The position numbers and the translations under genes are program-made. Of a stretch of 12,037 nt of DNA, positions 1 to 7,424 are shown piece by piece (position 1 is the first letter of the stretch; the number at the start of each line of letters is the position of its first letter). The DNA is from CAZOGW01 sp964579415 (GTDB lineage Bacteria; Actinomycetota; Acidimicrobiia; Spongiisociales; UBA5794). The stretch covers positions 1-12,037 of the forward strand of contig CAZOGW010000092.1 in assembly GCA_964579415.1 (NCBI GenBank), read 5' to 3'. The notes beneath the pieces were generated by a model that did no database searches, was not told the DNA's origin, and saw only the letters and a program-made list of their open reading frames with translations.

Positions 1-69
1 ATCGACGCCACCCACGTCCGCATCGAGCTTCTCCCACGCCAAACCATCGACCTCGACGACGAACCCTGA
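1..69 (+). CDS. 3' end of an unidentified protein gene (cut by window edge)
   Basis: The first 69 bases are open in frame 1 and end at a TGA. They encode 22 residues of ordinary composition that finish with an acidic tail (IDLDDEP). G/C at third positions fits a real high-GC coding end. It is the only plus-strand gene left of the cassette and converges on the aminotransferase pseudogene, whose stop lies about 70 bases away. The fragment is too short to assign a family, and I do not recognise it. It could also be the end of another decayed gene, given the eroded state of this flank. Confidence 0.4.
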   Translation: MDATHVRIELLPRQTIDLDDEP

Positions 70-137
70 CTATTCACATGGTGGTGGGCGTGGGTCACCG
101 GTCGAACCACTCGTCGGCTGCGAAGGCCTCACGGATC

Positions 138-1272
138 TCAGCGTCTCACCAGTTCGTGGACGCAGTGGAGATCCGCCGAGCTCGTGTAGCAGTGCGGTGA
201 GAAGCGGATGCCCCTTCCCCACAGCGAACAGCGCACACCGGCGGCCCGTAGCCGCTCGAACATGGTCTCGTCGTCGGAACCGGACGTCGCCATGAGGATT
301 CCCGACCAGTGACGCCGGTCCGGAGTGCGCAGCAGTTCCCATCCCTGGTCGAGGAGCAGCGCCGACAGTTCCGCTGTGGTGTCGAGGACGCGGTTCTCGA
401 CCGCCTGGCGGCCGGCGGTCAATACCAGATCGATGGCCGCCCACAGGCCGGCGATCCCCACCGCGTTCTCGGTACCCGATTCGAAGCGGCGCCCGTCGGC
501 GGCGAGGATCGGCTCGTGATCGAAGTCGAAGGGGCGATCCACACTGAGCCAGCCGACGGCCGAAGGGTTGAGCGCCTCCATGGCGCCCGGCGACAGGTGC
601 ACGAAGCCGATCCCCAGCGGGCCTAGCATCCACTTGTGTGCGCTGGCGGCGAGCACATCGATCCCGTCACGATCGGCGTCGATGGTGAGCGCCCCGGCGG
701 CCTAGGTGGCGTCGACGGCGAGGAGGATGCCGGTCTGACGACAGTAGGCACCGATCTCGGCGAGGTCGTAGCGGTAACCCGACGAGTACTGCACGGCGCT
801 GATACTGATGAGCCGGGTTCGTTCGTCGGAGAGGTCCACCAGCGCCGCAAGGTCGGCATGCCCGTCGATCATGGGGACCTCGCGCAGTTCGATCCCGCGT
901 CGGCGCAACCGGGTCCACGGATAGAAGGAAGTTGGAAGGGAACTCACCGGCCGGAACCACGACGTTGTCGCCCTCGACCCAGTCGATCCCGTTGGCCACG
1001 ATGGCGAGACCTGTGCTGGTGTTCTGGGTGAAGGCCACCCGGTCGGCCTGCCCACCGATCAGTTCCGCCACCCGCCGGCGCGGCCCCTCAACCGTGCGTG
1101 CTTGCTCCTCGGACCCGGCAATGCCGAGGCGCTCGTGGTCCTGCAGCGTCTCGAGCATCGCCTCACGCACCCGGGTCGGGATGATCCCCACCGCAGCCAC
1201 ATCCAGGTAGACATGCTCGTCGGCCCCCGGGTAGAGGTCGCGGAACATCCCGGACCCCTCGCCCGCGCTCAT
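138..1272 (-). pseudogene. Class V aminotransferase (cysteine desulfurase / isopenicillin-N epimerase-like), inactivated
   Basis: Conceptual joining of two reading frames gives a protein of about 377 residues, normal for PLP-dependent class V aminotransferases. The N-terminal part, from ATG 1272 (or ATG 1248), contains YLDVAAVG, FTQNTSTGL and VVPAGEFPSN. A +1 (or -2) frameshift near 924-930 breaks the gene just before the expected YPW motif, which continues in the next frame (YPWTRLRRRGIELREVP). In that second frame the Asp motif reads VDAT-stop-AAGAL: an amber TAG at about 701-703 replaces the Gln usual in VDxxQ, most simply CAG to TAG. Downstream the PLP lysine motif SAHKWMLGPLGIGF and the C-terminal domain are intact up to TGA 138-140. 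Two independent lesions make this a clear pseudogene. The original substrate is unknown; the family includes cysteine desulfurases, epimerases and kynureninase-like enzymes. Confidence 0.88.
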
Positions 1273-1346
1273 CGAGTCACCCGCCTCGGGCCGATCACGG
1301 AGCTCACCACGATGGCGTCCCCTCACCGGCCGGTCCGTAGATATCT

Positions 1347-1743
1347 TCAAGCACCGGGTCCTCCTCCAGGGAGTCGATGGCATGTATCGATCAGGGCATC
1401 CAGCCACCCGAATGGTCGCCCAGCCGCGAACGCGGCTGGCAGGACATGACGGTTGCCCTCATAGGTCAACTCGCTGCTGTCCAGTCGCAGGTAGTCCGCC
1501 ATCGTGGGCTCCACCCGCGCGTACGGAAACGCAGTGTTCATAGCGTGGACCAGCGCTGACCGCACTCCGCGGTGAACCCAGGAACGTTCTCGACGAGGTG
1601 GTCGGTTACCTCGGCGAGGATCTCGACGCTCCACGCGATGCCGATCATTTCCTCGTCAGCGGCGGACAGCAGGTGGTCGCGCAGCACCCGGGAGTACAGG
1701 ACGTTGGCGTCGGCAAGGACGACCGGATGGGCTCGCCGGTACC
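1347..1743 (-). pseudogene. PIN-domain (VapC-like) toxin, frameshifted and start-less
   Basis: PIN proteins are Mg-dependent ribonucleases, usually the toxin of a toxin-antitoxin pair. The first frame shows the domain start LADANVLYSRVLRDHLL (about 1655-1712) followed by WSVEILAEV, which supply the first two conserved acidic residues. Around 1545-1565 the frame changes, and the continuation reads SALVHAMNTAFPYA and then GNRHVLPAAFAAG. This matches the usual DRHVLAAA segment, except that the conserved Asp is Asn. The expected C-terminal strand is missing and the reading ends in low-complexity sequence at 1347. No start codon remains at the position equivalent to the other PIN fragment (ATG 11681), and no antitoxin is visible directly upstream. 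Frameshift, lost start, altered acidic residue and degraded C-terminus all point to a dead gene. The PIN assignment rests on motif recognition. Confidence 0.7.
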
Positions 1744-1846
1744 GGCTGGCTCCCCTTTCGCGACCTGGTGCTGCTGGGCTTGTACAACACCGTCGACTTC
1801 CAGAAGTCGCCGCGCGCTCCCGATTGACCACCGCGTCCGCAAGTGA

Positions 1847-1921
1847 CGCGCCCGAGGTGGACTCGAACCCACGACCTGCGGACAGTCCGCGTCTCGAAGC
1901 CGACCTTGAGGCGGCGGGCGC
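1847..1921 (-). pseudogene. tRNA-like remnant without an anticodon loop
   Basis: On the minus strand the ends can form a perfect 7-bp acceptor-like stem (GCGCCCG with CGGGCGC, then a G). The 3' half contains a T-arm sequence, GTGGGTTCGAGTCCACC, which lacks one C of the normal CCCAC strand. Before it, GCGGACTGTCCGCAGGTC equals the anticodon arm and variable loop of the tRNA-Asn at 12037-11982 with TTAA deleted, so the anticodon is gone. No convincing D arm is seen. The element lies 37 bases beyond the stop of the PLP enzyme gene. It is best read as a decayed tRNA, or as a partial duplicate of the tRNA-Asn 3' half joined to other sequence. It should not be functional as a tRNA. Confidence 0.6.
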
Positions 1922-1924
1922 CTT

Positions 1925-1936
1925 CGCGCGCGCGCG
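1925..1936. repeat. (CG)6 alternating dinucleotide tract
   Basis: Twelve bases of strictly alternating C and G lie between the stop of the PLP enzyme gene and the tRNA-like remnant. On the minus strand this is a GC-rich stretch immediately downstream of the operon end, and with the adjacent GGCGCC it can fold on itself. It may slow transcription, but there is no T-run, so I do not call it an intrinsic terminator. Confidence 0.5.
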
Positions 1937-1958
1937 CCGATCGCGACGTTCCGAGCAC

Positions 1959-3248
1959 CTAATCCAGTATCAGTGGGAAGGCCATGCGCTGGAGCGCCTC
2001 GACGGCGGTCTCAAAATCGTGGACTTCGGCGATCGCACCGGACGGCGACTCGGCGTGGTCAAGACCAGGGGCCATGGCGAGGCTCTTGGTTCCGGCTGAT
2101 GTAGATACGAACACGACCTCGGCATCCCGGCTCACGACTTGGTCCTCCACTGCGCGGCGGAGTGCGGCGAGGCCGGCGGCGGCGGTGACCTCGCACGAGA
2201 TGCCCTCGGCGTCGACCAGGGCTCGATGGGCGTCGAGGATCTCCTCGTTCTCAAGCCGGCAGGCGAACCCGTCCGAGCCGCGGACCGCGGCCAGCGCCTG
2301 GTAGGTCGACTGCGGTGTGGCGATCGACGTAGCCACGGTGGGCGGCTCGGTCGGCATCTCCCGGAACACGTCGAGCCCGCTCCGCAGGGCGTCGTCGAGC
2401 GACCCGTAGGCCTCACCACCGCCGAGGCGCGGCCGGGTAGCAGTCAGCTCCATCAATGCAAGCTCCTCGAAAGCGCGGAAGATGCCGAAGAGGTTGTCGG
2501 CATGACCGAGTGGAGCGAACACCCAGTCGGGTGAGCGCCTGTCGAGCTGTTCCCACACCTCGAGGCCGGTCGTCTTGTAGCCGTCGGCCAGGTAGGGGTG
2601 GCTGCCCACCGGCGGGTCCACGTAGTTGCAACCGGGATACATGCCCCCCAGCTCGACGGCATCGCGCATGATCTGCCACCGATCCTTCTTCGTCGGCGTC
2701 GACAGCAGGTACGCCCCGTAGGACCTCGTCAGCGCCGCCATGATCGGGTCGATACCGCGGGCGACCAGGACGATGGCGGGCATCCCGAGCCTCCGGGCCG
2801 CGGCCGCCACCGCCGCAGCAGCGTTTCCCGTCGAGGCGACGATCATCCCGGGGGCGCCAAGCTCCCTGGCGTGGGCCGCCGCCAGCGCCGCCGCCCGGTC
2901 CTTGAACGACCAGGTCGGGTTGCGCGACTCGTCCTTGAGCCAGAGCCGACCGACCCCCCAGCGGTCAGCGAGACGGGGCAACTCCAACATCGGCGTACCG
3001 CCGGGCATCAGATCCCCTCCCGCCGGTTCGGCGACAGGCAGCAGGACACGAAAGCGCCACATCCCGCCCTGCACTCGAGCGGACATATCATCGAGCAGCC
3101 GGGACCGTGCCGCCTCCAGGTCGTATCTCGTGCGCAGGTTCGACGGGCGGCCGTTCTTGGCGCATCCTGAGCACCCGGTGAAGGCATCCTCGAACGCGCC
3201 TTCTTGGCCACACCTGATGCAGTCGAGGGCCACCAGCGCAGGGTTCAA
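1959..3248 (-). CDS. Zinc-ribbon, threonine-synthase-like PLP-dependent (fold type II) enzyme
   Basis: This 429-residue cytosolic enzyme of the tryptophan-synthase-beta/threonine-synthase superfamily catalyses beta- or gamma-elimination or replacement on an amino-acid substrate. Four cysteines (C10, C13, C26, C29) form an N-terminal zinc-ribbon-like knuckle, as in some threonine and cysteate synthase homologues. K116 in WSFKDRAA is the PLP Schiff-base lysine. STGNAAAAVA (139-148) is the phosphate/substrate loop, and VFVSTSAGTKS near the C-terminus is the second PLP-binding loop. The start is a TTG whose last two bases begin the TGA of the upstream M24 gene (TTGA overlap); an in-frame GTG five codons later is the alternative. 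The knuckle cysteines rule out any start much further in. It is the last gene of the operon. True threonine synthase, cysteate synthase, or an ammonia-lyase-type role are all possible. The catabolic neighbours argue for a degradative elimination rather than housekeeping threonine synthesis. Confidence 0.9.
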   Translation of the reverse strand: MNPALVALDCIRCGQEGAFEDAFTGCSGCAKNGRPSNLRTRYDLEAARSRLLDDMSARVQGGMWRFRVLLPVAEPAGGDLMPGGTPMLELPRLADRWGVGRLWLKDESRNPTWSFKDRAAALAAAHARELGAPGMIVASTGNAAAAVAAAARRLGMPAIVLVARGIDPIMAALTRSYGAYLLSTPTKKDRWQIMRDAVELGGMYPGCNYVDPPVGSHPYLADGYKTTGLEVWEQLDRRSPDWVFAPLGHADNLFGIFRAFEELALMELTATRPRLGGGEAYGSLDDALRSGLDVFREMPTEPPTVATSIATPQSTYQALAAVRGSDGFACRLENEEILDAHRALVDAEGISCEVTAAAGLAALRRAVEDQVVSRDAEVVFVSTSAGTKSLAMAPGLDHAESPSGAIAEVHDFETAVEALQRMAFPLILD

Positions 3249-4429
3249 GGGAGCACTCGGAGCGCCCGGCTCGACCGGGTCAGCATGTCGTAGCCGTCCT
3301 TGGTCACCACGATCATGTCCTCGACCTGCAGCCCAGCGAAGCCCAGCTCGATGTACGGGGTCTCGACGCAGAGCACCATGCCCTCTTCGAGGACGCTGTC
3401 GTCGCCTGGTGCCAGCAATGGCAGGTCGTACCCGGCGCCAGCGATGCCGATGCCGTGGCCGACGTGGGTCCGCTCGTAGTGCGGGATGCCGACGTCGCGA
3501 ACCGCCTGGACGGCGGTGTCGAAGATCTCGGCGGGCTTGGCCCCGGGCCGGATGAGTTCCAGCGCCGCCTGCTGGCCGGCCAGCAGCGCCTCGTAGTACC
3601 GGGGTACCAGCCCTCGCGCCTCCCGGTAGGCGAACGTCCGGGCGACGTCGGAAGCGTAGCCCTCGTAGAAGGCTCCGACGTCGTATCGGATGACGCTCCC
3701 GTCCTCGACGACGGTGTCGGGGATGGTGGCGTTGCCCAGCGCCGTCCCGTACCCGACGCTGACGTTGGCGGACCGGACGGTGGCGTCCGACCGGGCGACG
3801 GCCATCGAGTAGGTCCGTGCCATCTGCCGCTGGGTGACGCCCGCGGCGGCGATAGACACGCTCTCCAGGATCGCCTGGTCAGTGATACGGGCCGCCTCTG
3901 CCAGCCGGGCGATTTCCGGCGCCGACTTCACGCTGCGCACCCGCCGCATCAGATCGGCGGCGTTGACCAGCTCGAACCTGGGCAGGGCGCGCTGGAGGTA
4001 GGGAGCGTCGGCTGGGTCGGCGTCGACCCCGATCTTCGCCGATGCGGAGCCGATCTCGGCGAGCACCCTCGCCACCACCGCCCACCGGTCGCCTGTGGCG
4101 GCGCGGCTCTCATGGTGGCGCGCCACCCACGCCTCGCGATCGGTGAGCACCGCGCCGTTCTGCCGCACGCGGTAGAACGTCCCAAAGGAGCGGACCTGAA
4201 GTGTCGGGTCCCAGTCCTCGAGGCAGAAGTCGAGCTCGACCGTCTGCAGCACCAGGTAGGGCTCCATCGTCCCCCGCTCGATCAGGGCGATGGCCTGGCC
4301 CGGCCGCTTGTACCGGGTGAGGTACTGTACGTTCGGCGCCTGCGTCACCAGCAGGATGTCGATGCCGGCTTCCCGCATGTGCTCCTCAAGCCGCGTGGCA
4401 TCGAAGAGTGGCTGTGGTGTGGTCTGCAT
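3245..4429 (-). CDS. M24-family metallohydrolase (Xaa-Pro aminopeptidase/creatinase-like)
   Basis: This 394-residue, probably cytosolic protein has the two-domain M24 layout: an N-terminal creatinase-like domain (about 8-165) and a C-terminal pita-bread catalytic domain (about 170-390). All five dinuclear metal ligands are present: D250 and D261 in RYDVGAFYEGYASDVARTF, H325 in HVGHGIG, E356 in CVETPY and E370 in QVEDM. It should therefore be an active hydrolase. The family includes proline peptidases, creatinase and ectoine hydrolase, so cleavage of a non-peptide C-N bond is as likely as peptidase activity in this catabolic context. ATG 4429 is preceded by GGGAGGTAGGA 8 nt upstream. It follows an LLM oxidoreductase gene by 60 bases and overlaps the PLP enzyme gene by 4 bases. 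Family confidence is high; substrate unknown. Confidence 0.93.
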   Translation of the reverse strand: MQTTPQPLFDATRLEEHMREAGIDILLVTQAPNVQYLTRYKRPGQAIALIERGTMEPYLVLQTVELDFCLEDWDPTLQVRSFGTFYRVRQNGAVLTDREAWVARHHESRAATGDRWAVVARVLAEIGSASAKIGVDADPADAPYLQRALPRFELVNAADLMRRVRSVKSAPEIARLAEAARITDQAILESVSIAAAGVTQRQMARTYSMAVARSDATVRSANVSVGYGTALGNATIPDTVVEDGSVIRYDVGAFYEGYASDVARTFAYREARGLVPRYYEALLAGQQAALELIRPGAKPAEIFDTAVQAVRDVGIPHYERTHVGHGIGIAGAGYDLPLLAPGDDSVLEEGMVLCVETPYIELGFAGLQVEDMIVVTKDGYDMLTRSSRALRVLP

Positions 4430-4437
4430 GGTGATCG

Positions 4438-4448
4438 TCCTACCTCCC
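4438..4448 (-). promoter_or_regulatory. Ribosome binding site of the M24 gene
   Basis: The minus strand reads GGGAGGTAGGA, ending 8 nt before ATG 4429. This is one of only two strong Shine-Dalgarno sequences in the operon. It sits in the one sizeable gap (60 bases) among the enzyme genes and supports this start. No promoter is evident in the same gap. Confidence 0.6.
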
Positions 4449-4489
4449 GGGCTTGGCGCGTGGTCTGGTCATGGCTTCGAGATACGGGC

Positions 4490-5506
4490 TCACGGCCCGC
4501 TGATGGCGCGGCGGCACGGCGCCATCACCTCGTCGGCGAACATATGGAGCTGCTCCACGTACTCGTCAACGGTGTCGACGCAGAACGTGATGGCGGCGAG
4601 GTGATCGACACCGGACTCGTAGAGGTACATCACCTTCTCGATCACGGCCTCGGGGCTGCCGACCAGGTTGTTGGCCATGGCCAGCGCCGGGTCACGGCCG
4701 GTGTAGGCGAGGGACTTGCGATGGGTCACCATCCCGCTGGCCAAATAGCGGCGCTCGGCGACCTCCTGGGTGCGGTCGACGATACAGGCGAGCTGAGGCG
4801 CAACGATCAACGACGCCGGGTCGCGCCCCACCGCCGCGGCCCGTTCGCGGAGGATGACGATCCATTCCCGCAGCTCGGGGAGCGGACGCCAGCCGGGAAT
4901 CCACCCCTGCCCGTGGGCGACGGCGCGGTCGAGCGCCCGCAGGTTGTGCCCGCCGACGAGGAGGCGGAACGGCTGGGATGGTGGCTTCGGATAGAGGCGT
5001 AGACCCTTGGCCTGGTAGAACCGCCCGGCGAAGTCCACGGTGTCGTCGCGGAGGAGGCGGGCGAGCAGGTCGAGCCCCTCGTCGAGCAGCTCGCCCCGGT
5101 TGAGCCCGTCCAGATCGGGTCGCGCCGCCGCGTACTCCTCCCGGTAGGCGCCGATGCCTACGCCGAGGAGCAGCCGGCCGCCGCTCAACTGGTCAAGGGT
5201 GCTGACCTGCTTGGCCAGAGTGACGACGTCGCGCATGGGCAGCACCAGCACCGCAGTGCCGAGCTCGACACGGGTGGTCACCGAGGCGATCGCCGCCAAT
5301 ACGGTGAGCACCTCGTAGAAGTTGGGCGGTTCGCCGTGCCGGGCGGCGACGTACTCCTGCGGCGAGTAGTGGTCATTGCCCCACACCGAGTCGTAACCAA
5401 GCTCCTCGACGAGGCGGCCGACCCTGACGAAGTCGCCGGCGGCAAAGAACGGCACCGGGTTGATCAGCCCTTCCATCGCGGTGGGGAGCGCCGGCCCGAA
5501 TCTCAT
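4490..5506 (-). CDS. LLM-class flavin/F420-dependent oxidoreductase 1
   Basis: This 338-residue bacterial-luciferase-like TIM-barrel enzyme shows the family hallmarks. It has a barrel start MRFGPALPTAMEG, GYDSVWGNDHY (37-47), the TTRVELGTAVLVLP strand (77-90), and the LSGGRLLLGVGIG phosphate-binding segment (107-119), followed by YREEY. LLM enzymes use FMNH2 or F420H2 and act as monooxygenases or as hydride-transfer reductases/dehydrogenases. The chosen ATG 5506 overlaps the stop of the preceding LLM gene (ATGA). A longer open frame upstream only reads through that gene out of frame. No flavin reductase gene is nearby, so either F420 is the cofactor or a reductase acts from elsewhere. It is clearly divergent from its neighbour, so the pair may be two successive steps or two subunits. 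Confidence 0.92.
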   Translation of the reverse strand: MRFGPALPTAMEGLINPVPFFAAGDFVRVGRLVEELGYDSVWGNDHYSPQEYVAARHGEPPNFYEVLTVLAAIASVTTRVELGTAVLVLPMRDVVTLAKQVSTLDQLSGGRLLLGVGIGAYREEYAAARPDLDGLNRGELLDEGLDLLARLLRDDTVDFAGRFYQAKGLRLYPKPPSQPFRLLVGGHNLRALDRAVAHGQGWIPGWRPLPELREWIVILRERAAAVGRDPASLIVAPQLACIVDRTQEVAERRYLASGMVTHRKSLAYTGRDPALAMANNLVGSPEAVIEKVMYLYESGVDHLAAITFCVDTVDEYVEQLHMFADEVMAPCRRAISGP

Positions 5507-6558
5507 GGCAGCGCCCCCGGCCCGACGGTGGCGGTGACCCGGCCCAGGACGTCCCCGGCGAGCAGGTCGAGCGCGTCGTACAGCGTCTGACCGGGGGCGG
5601 GCAGCAGCCAGATGCCGACCTCGCCGACACCGGCGTCCGTAAGCACTGCCGAGATCCGGTCGGCCACCTGCATCGGCGTGCCCACCCAACAGAATTTGTC
5701 GATGAACTCGTCGGGAACGAGATGGGCGACGTCTCCGATCCTGTCGTAGTCGCGCAGCTTGTTGAATGCCTCCATCTCGTCGGGCACCCGCAGCCCGGCC
5801 CGCTCCACGAACCGCCGGTCGGGGTAGCTACCCCACAGCAGCTTGGCCACCATCAGGCGGCAGCCCTGCCGGGCCAGCTCCGGGTCGTCGTGGACGCACG
5901 TCTCGACTCGGGACATGATCCGCACCGATCGGTCGGCCCGTCCGGCACCGACCATCCCCGACCTCACCAGGCCCACCGCCTCGGCGATCTCTGGCGGATC
6001 GGCGTACGTGGCGACCATCACGCCGTCGGCCACTGCCCCGCCGAACTGGAGGATGCGGTCGCCTCGGGACGCCAGCCACAGAGGGATGCCGCGAGGCGGC
6101 GGGAAATGGAGGCGCGCCTCCCGGGCGATGACCTGTTCGCCCTCCAGGGTGACGACCTCTCCCTCGAGCATGCCCCGCATCACCGCGAACGCTTCGCGGA
6201 GGGCGACCAGGGGATGCCGGCGCTCGACGCCCATCGACCGGAACCCGGCGCCTCCGGCGCCCACTGCCACGGTGGCCCGGCCGCCGGACAGCTCGGAGGC
6301 GGTGGCAAGCGCCTGGGCGGACAGCGCCGGGTGCACCGCGTATGGCTCGACGACGGCAGCGCCGCTCCACATCCGCTCGGTGGCCAGCAGCGCCGCGGTC
6401 ATCCGGATCCACATCTCCCGGAAGAACCGCTCGTTCGAATGCCACAGCGTGTCGAAGCCGTATGCCTCACACCTTCGCGCCAGGTCGGCCCACTCGGGAG
6501 TGGTCACCGTGGAGATCGACGGCGACGGAAAGCCGATGTGGAACACCGGCCTGCTCAT
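5503..6558 (-). CDS. LLM-class flavin/F420-dependent oxidoreductase 2
   Basis: This 351-residue luciferase-like protein starts at ATG 6558, which overlaps the permease stop (ATGA). Motifs visible are YGFDTLWHSNERFF (33-46), the ELSGGRATVAVGAGGAG cofactor-phosphate loop (89-105), the FPPPRGIPLWLASRGDR strand-loop, and a C-terminal WVGTPMQVADRISA followed by a long helix typical of the methylenetetrahydromethanopterin-reductase-like branch. That branch is commonly F420-dependent in actinobacteria. It sits directly behind the ABC transporter genes, an arrangement like alkanesulfonate monooxygenase operons, but nothing here specifies a sulfonate substrate. An open frame extends far upstream across the permease; this is a high-GC artefact and the family N-terminus fixes the start. 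Redox role likely; reaction unknown. Confidence 0.91.
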   Translation of the reverse strand: MSRPVFHIGFPSPSISTVTTPEWADLARRCEAYGFDTLWHSNERFFREMWIRMTAALLATERMWSGAAVVEPYAVHPALSAQALATASELSGGRATVAVGAGGAGFRSMGVERRHPLVALREAFAVMRGMLEGEVVTLEGEQVIAREARLHFPPPRGIPLWLASRGDRILQFGGAVADGVMVATYADPPEIAEAVGLVRSGMVGAGRADRSVRIMSRVETCVHDDPELARQGCRLMVAKLLWGSYPDRRFVERAGLRVPDEMEAFNKLRDYDRIGDVAHLVPDEFIDKFCWVGTPMQVADRISAVLTDAGVGEVGIWLLPAPGQTLYDALDLLAGDVLGRVTATVGPGALP

Positions 6559-7424
6559 CGCGCACCCCGCCACGTGTCGCTCCCCACCTGCCAGAACAGG
6601 ACACGGTTGCCGATGGCGTCGACGACGGCGTACATCAACCACCCGAGCAGGCCGTAGGCGCCGATCAGCACGTAGACGGTCGCCGTCCGCAGTTGGAACG
6701 TGTTGAGGGCGATGAGGAACCCCAGCCCCCGGCTGCTGCCGACCAATTCGCTGACGACGACGCCGATCACGGCGAGCGTCGTCGCCGACTTCAGCCCGGC
6801 GAAGACACTCGGCAGCGCCGACGGGAGGGCGAGCCGGCGCAGGATCCCCCACCGCTTGGCGCCGAGCGACCGCATCAGGTTGACGGCGCGCGGGTCGAGG
6901 AAGGTGAGCCCGGAGACGGTGTTGACGAACACCGGAAAGAAGCAGACCAGGCTGGCCATCACCACTTTGCTCGACAGGCCGAAGCCGAACGCGACGACGA
7001 ACAGCGGGGCCAAGGTGACCTTCGGGATGGTCTGGAATACGACGATGAACGGGCTGAACACCCGCCGAACGTAGTCGGAGGCGCCCAGCGGCAGGCCGAG
7101 GGCGAATCCGAGCACGGACCCGACGGCGAAGCCGATCACTGAGGCCAGCGCTGAGTCGGCCAGGTGGCGCCACAGGGTGCCGGACCCGAGCATCTGCACC
7201 GCTGCCGACCAGATAGCAGACGGCGCCGGGAGGATGATCGGCGCCACCCACTCGGCGCGGGCGATCAGCTCCCACACAATGAGGCCGACCAGGAACACAG
7301 CGACCGCGGCCACCGTCGGCGAAGGCAGGCGGCGGTTGGACCGCCGGCCCGGAGCGGCCAAGAGCTCTCCTGCCGGGTCGCTCTCGCCGTCCTGCGGATG
7401 CGTTTGCTCGATATCCACTGTCAT
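6555..7424 (-). CDS. ABC transporter permease, NitT/TauT (SsuC-like) type
   Basis: This 289-residue integral membrane protein has about six hydrophobic segments: roughly 37-55, 92-114, 124-147, 153-173, 214-236 and 248-272. A charged cytoplasmic N-terminus of about 35 residues precedes them. The EAA-type coupling loop that contacts the ATPase is visible at about 181-212 (SLGAKRWGILRRLALPSALP...GLK). Length and layout fit nitrate/sulfonate/taurine-type importers. ATG 7424 overlaps the ATPase stop and the gene's TGA overlaps the LLM start, both as ATGA, indicating translational coupling. It forms an importer with the adjacent ATPase and lipoprotein. Only one permease gene is present, consistent with a homodimer. 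Confidence 0.94.
   Translation of the reverse strand: MTVDIEQTHPQDGESDPAGELLAAPGRRSNRRLPSPTVAAVAVFLVGLIVWELIARAEWVAPIILPAPSAIWSAAVQMLGSGTLWRHLADSALASVIGFAVGSVLGFALGLPLGASDYVRRVFSPFIVVFQTIPKVTLAPLFVVAFGFGLSSKVVMASLVCFFPVFVNTVSGLTFLDPRAVNLMRSLGAKRWGILRRLALPSALPSVFAGLKSATTLAVIGVVVSELVGSSRGLGFLIALNTFQLRTATVYVLIGAYGLLGWLMYAVVDAIGNRVLFWQVGSDTWRGAR

Noticed and set aside
701..703. In-frame TAG as a possible recoded codon
   Set aside because: A separate frameshift in the same gene and use of TAG as a normal stop at 1959-1961 make a nonsense mutation the simpler reading.
1304..1384. Short minus-strand frame reading AIDSLEEDPVLEDIYG before a stop
   Set aside because: It faintly resembles the C-terminal helix of glutamine-synthetase-like proteins, but about 25 residues without start or context are too little to call a gene fragment.
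1746..1830. Plus-strand frame ending RDLVLLGLYNTVDFQKSPRA before TGA 1825-1827
   Set aside because: The composition is plausible for a gene end, but no family is recognised. The upstream part of the same frame lies antisense to the PIN remnant, so it is not supported as a gene tail.
3455..5002. A 515-codon open frame on the plus strand across the M24 and LLM genes
   Set aside because: It lies fully antisense to two genes with complete family motifs. It has a low-complexity Asp/Gly/Val/Arg-rich composition and no recognisable domain. Long antisense frames are expected at this GC content.
5722..6706. Long plus-strand open frames opposite the second LLM gene
   Set aside because: They are antisense to a well-supported gene, His/Pro/Arg-rich, and without motifs.
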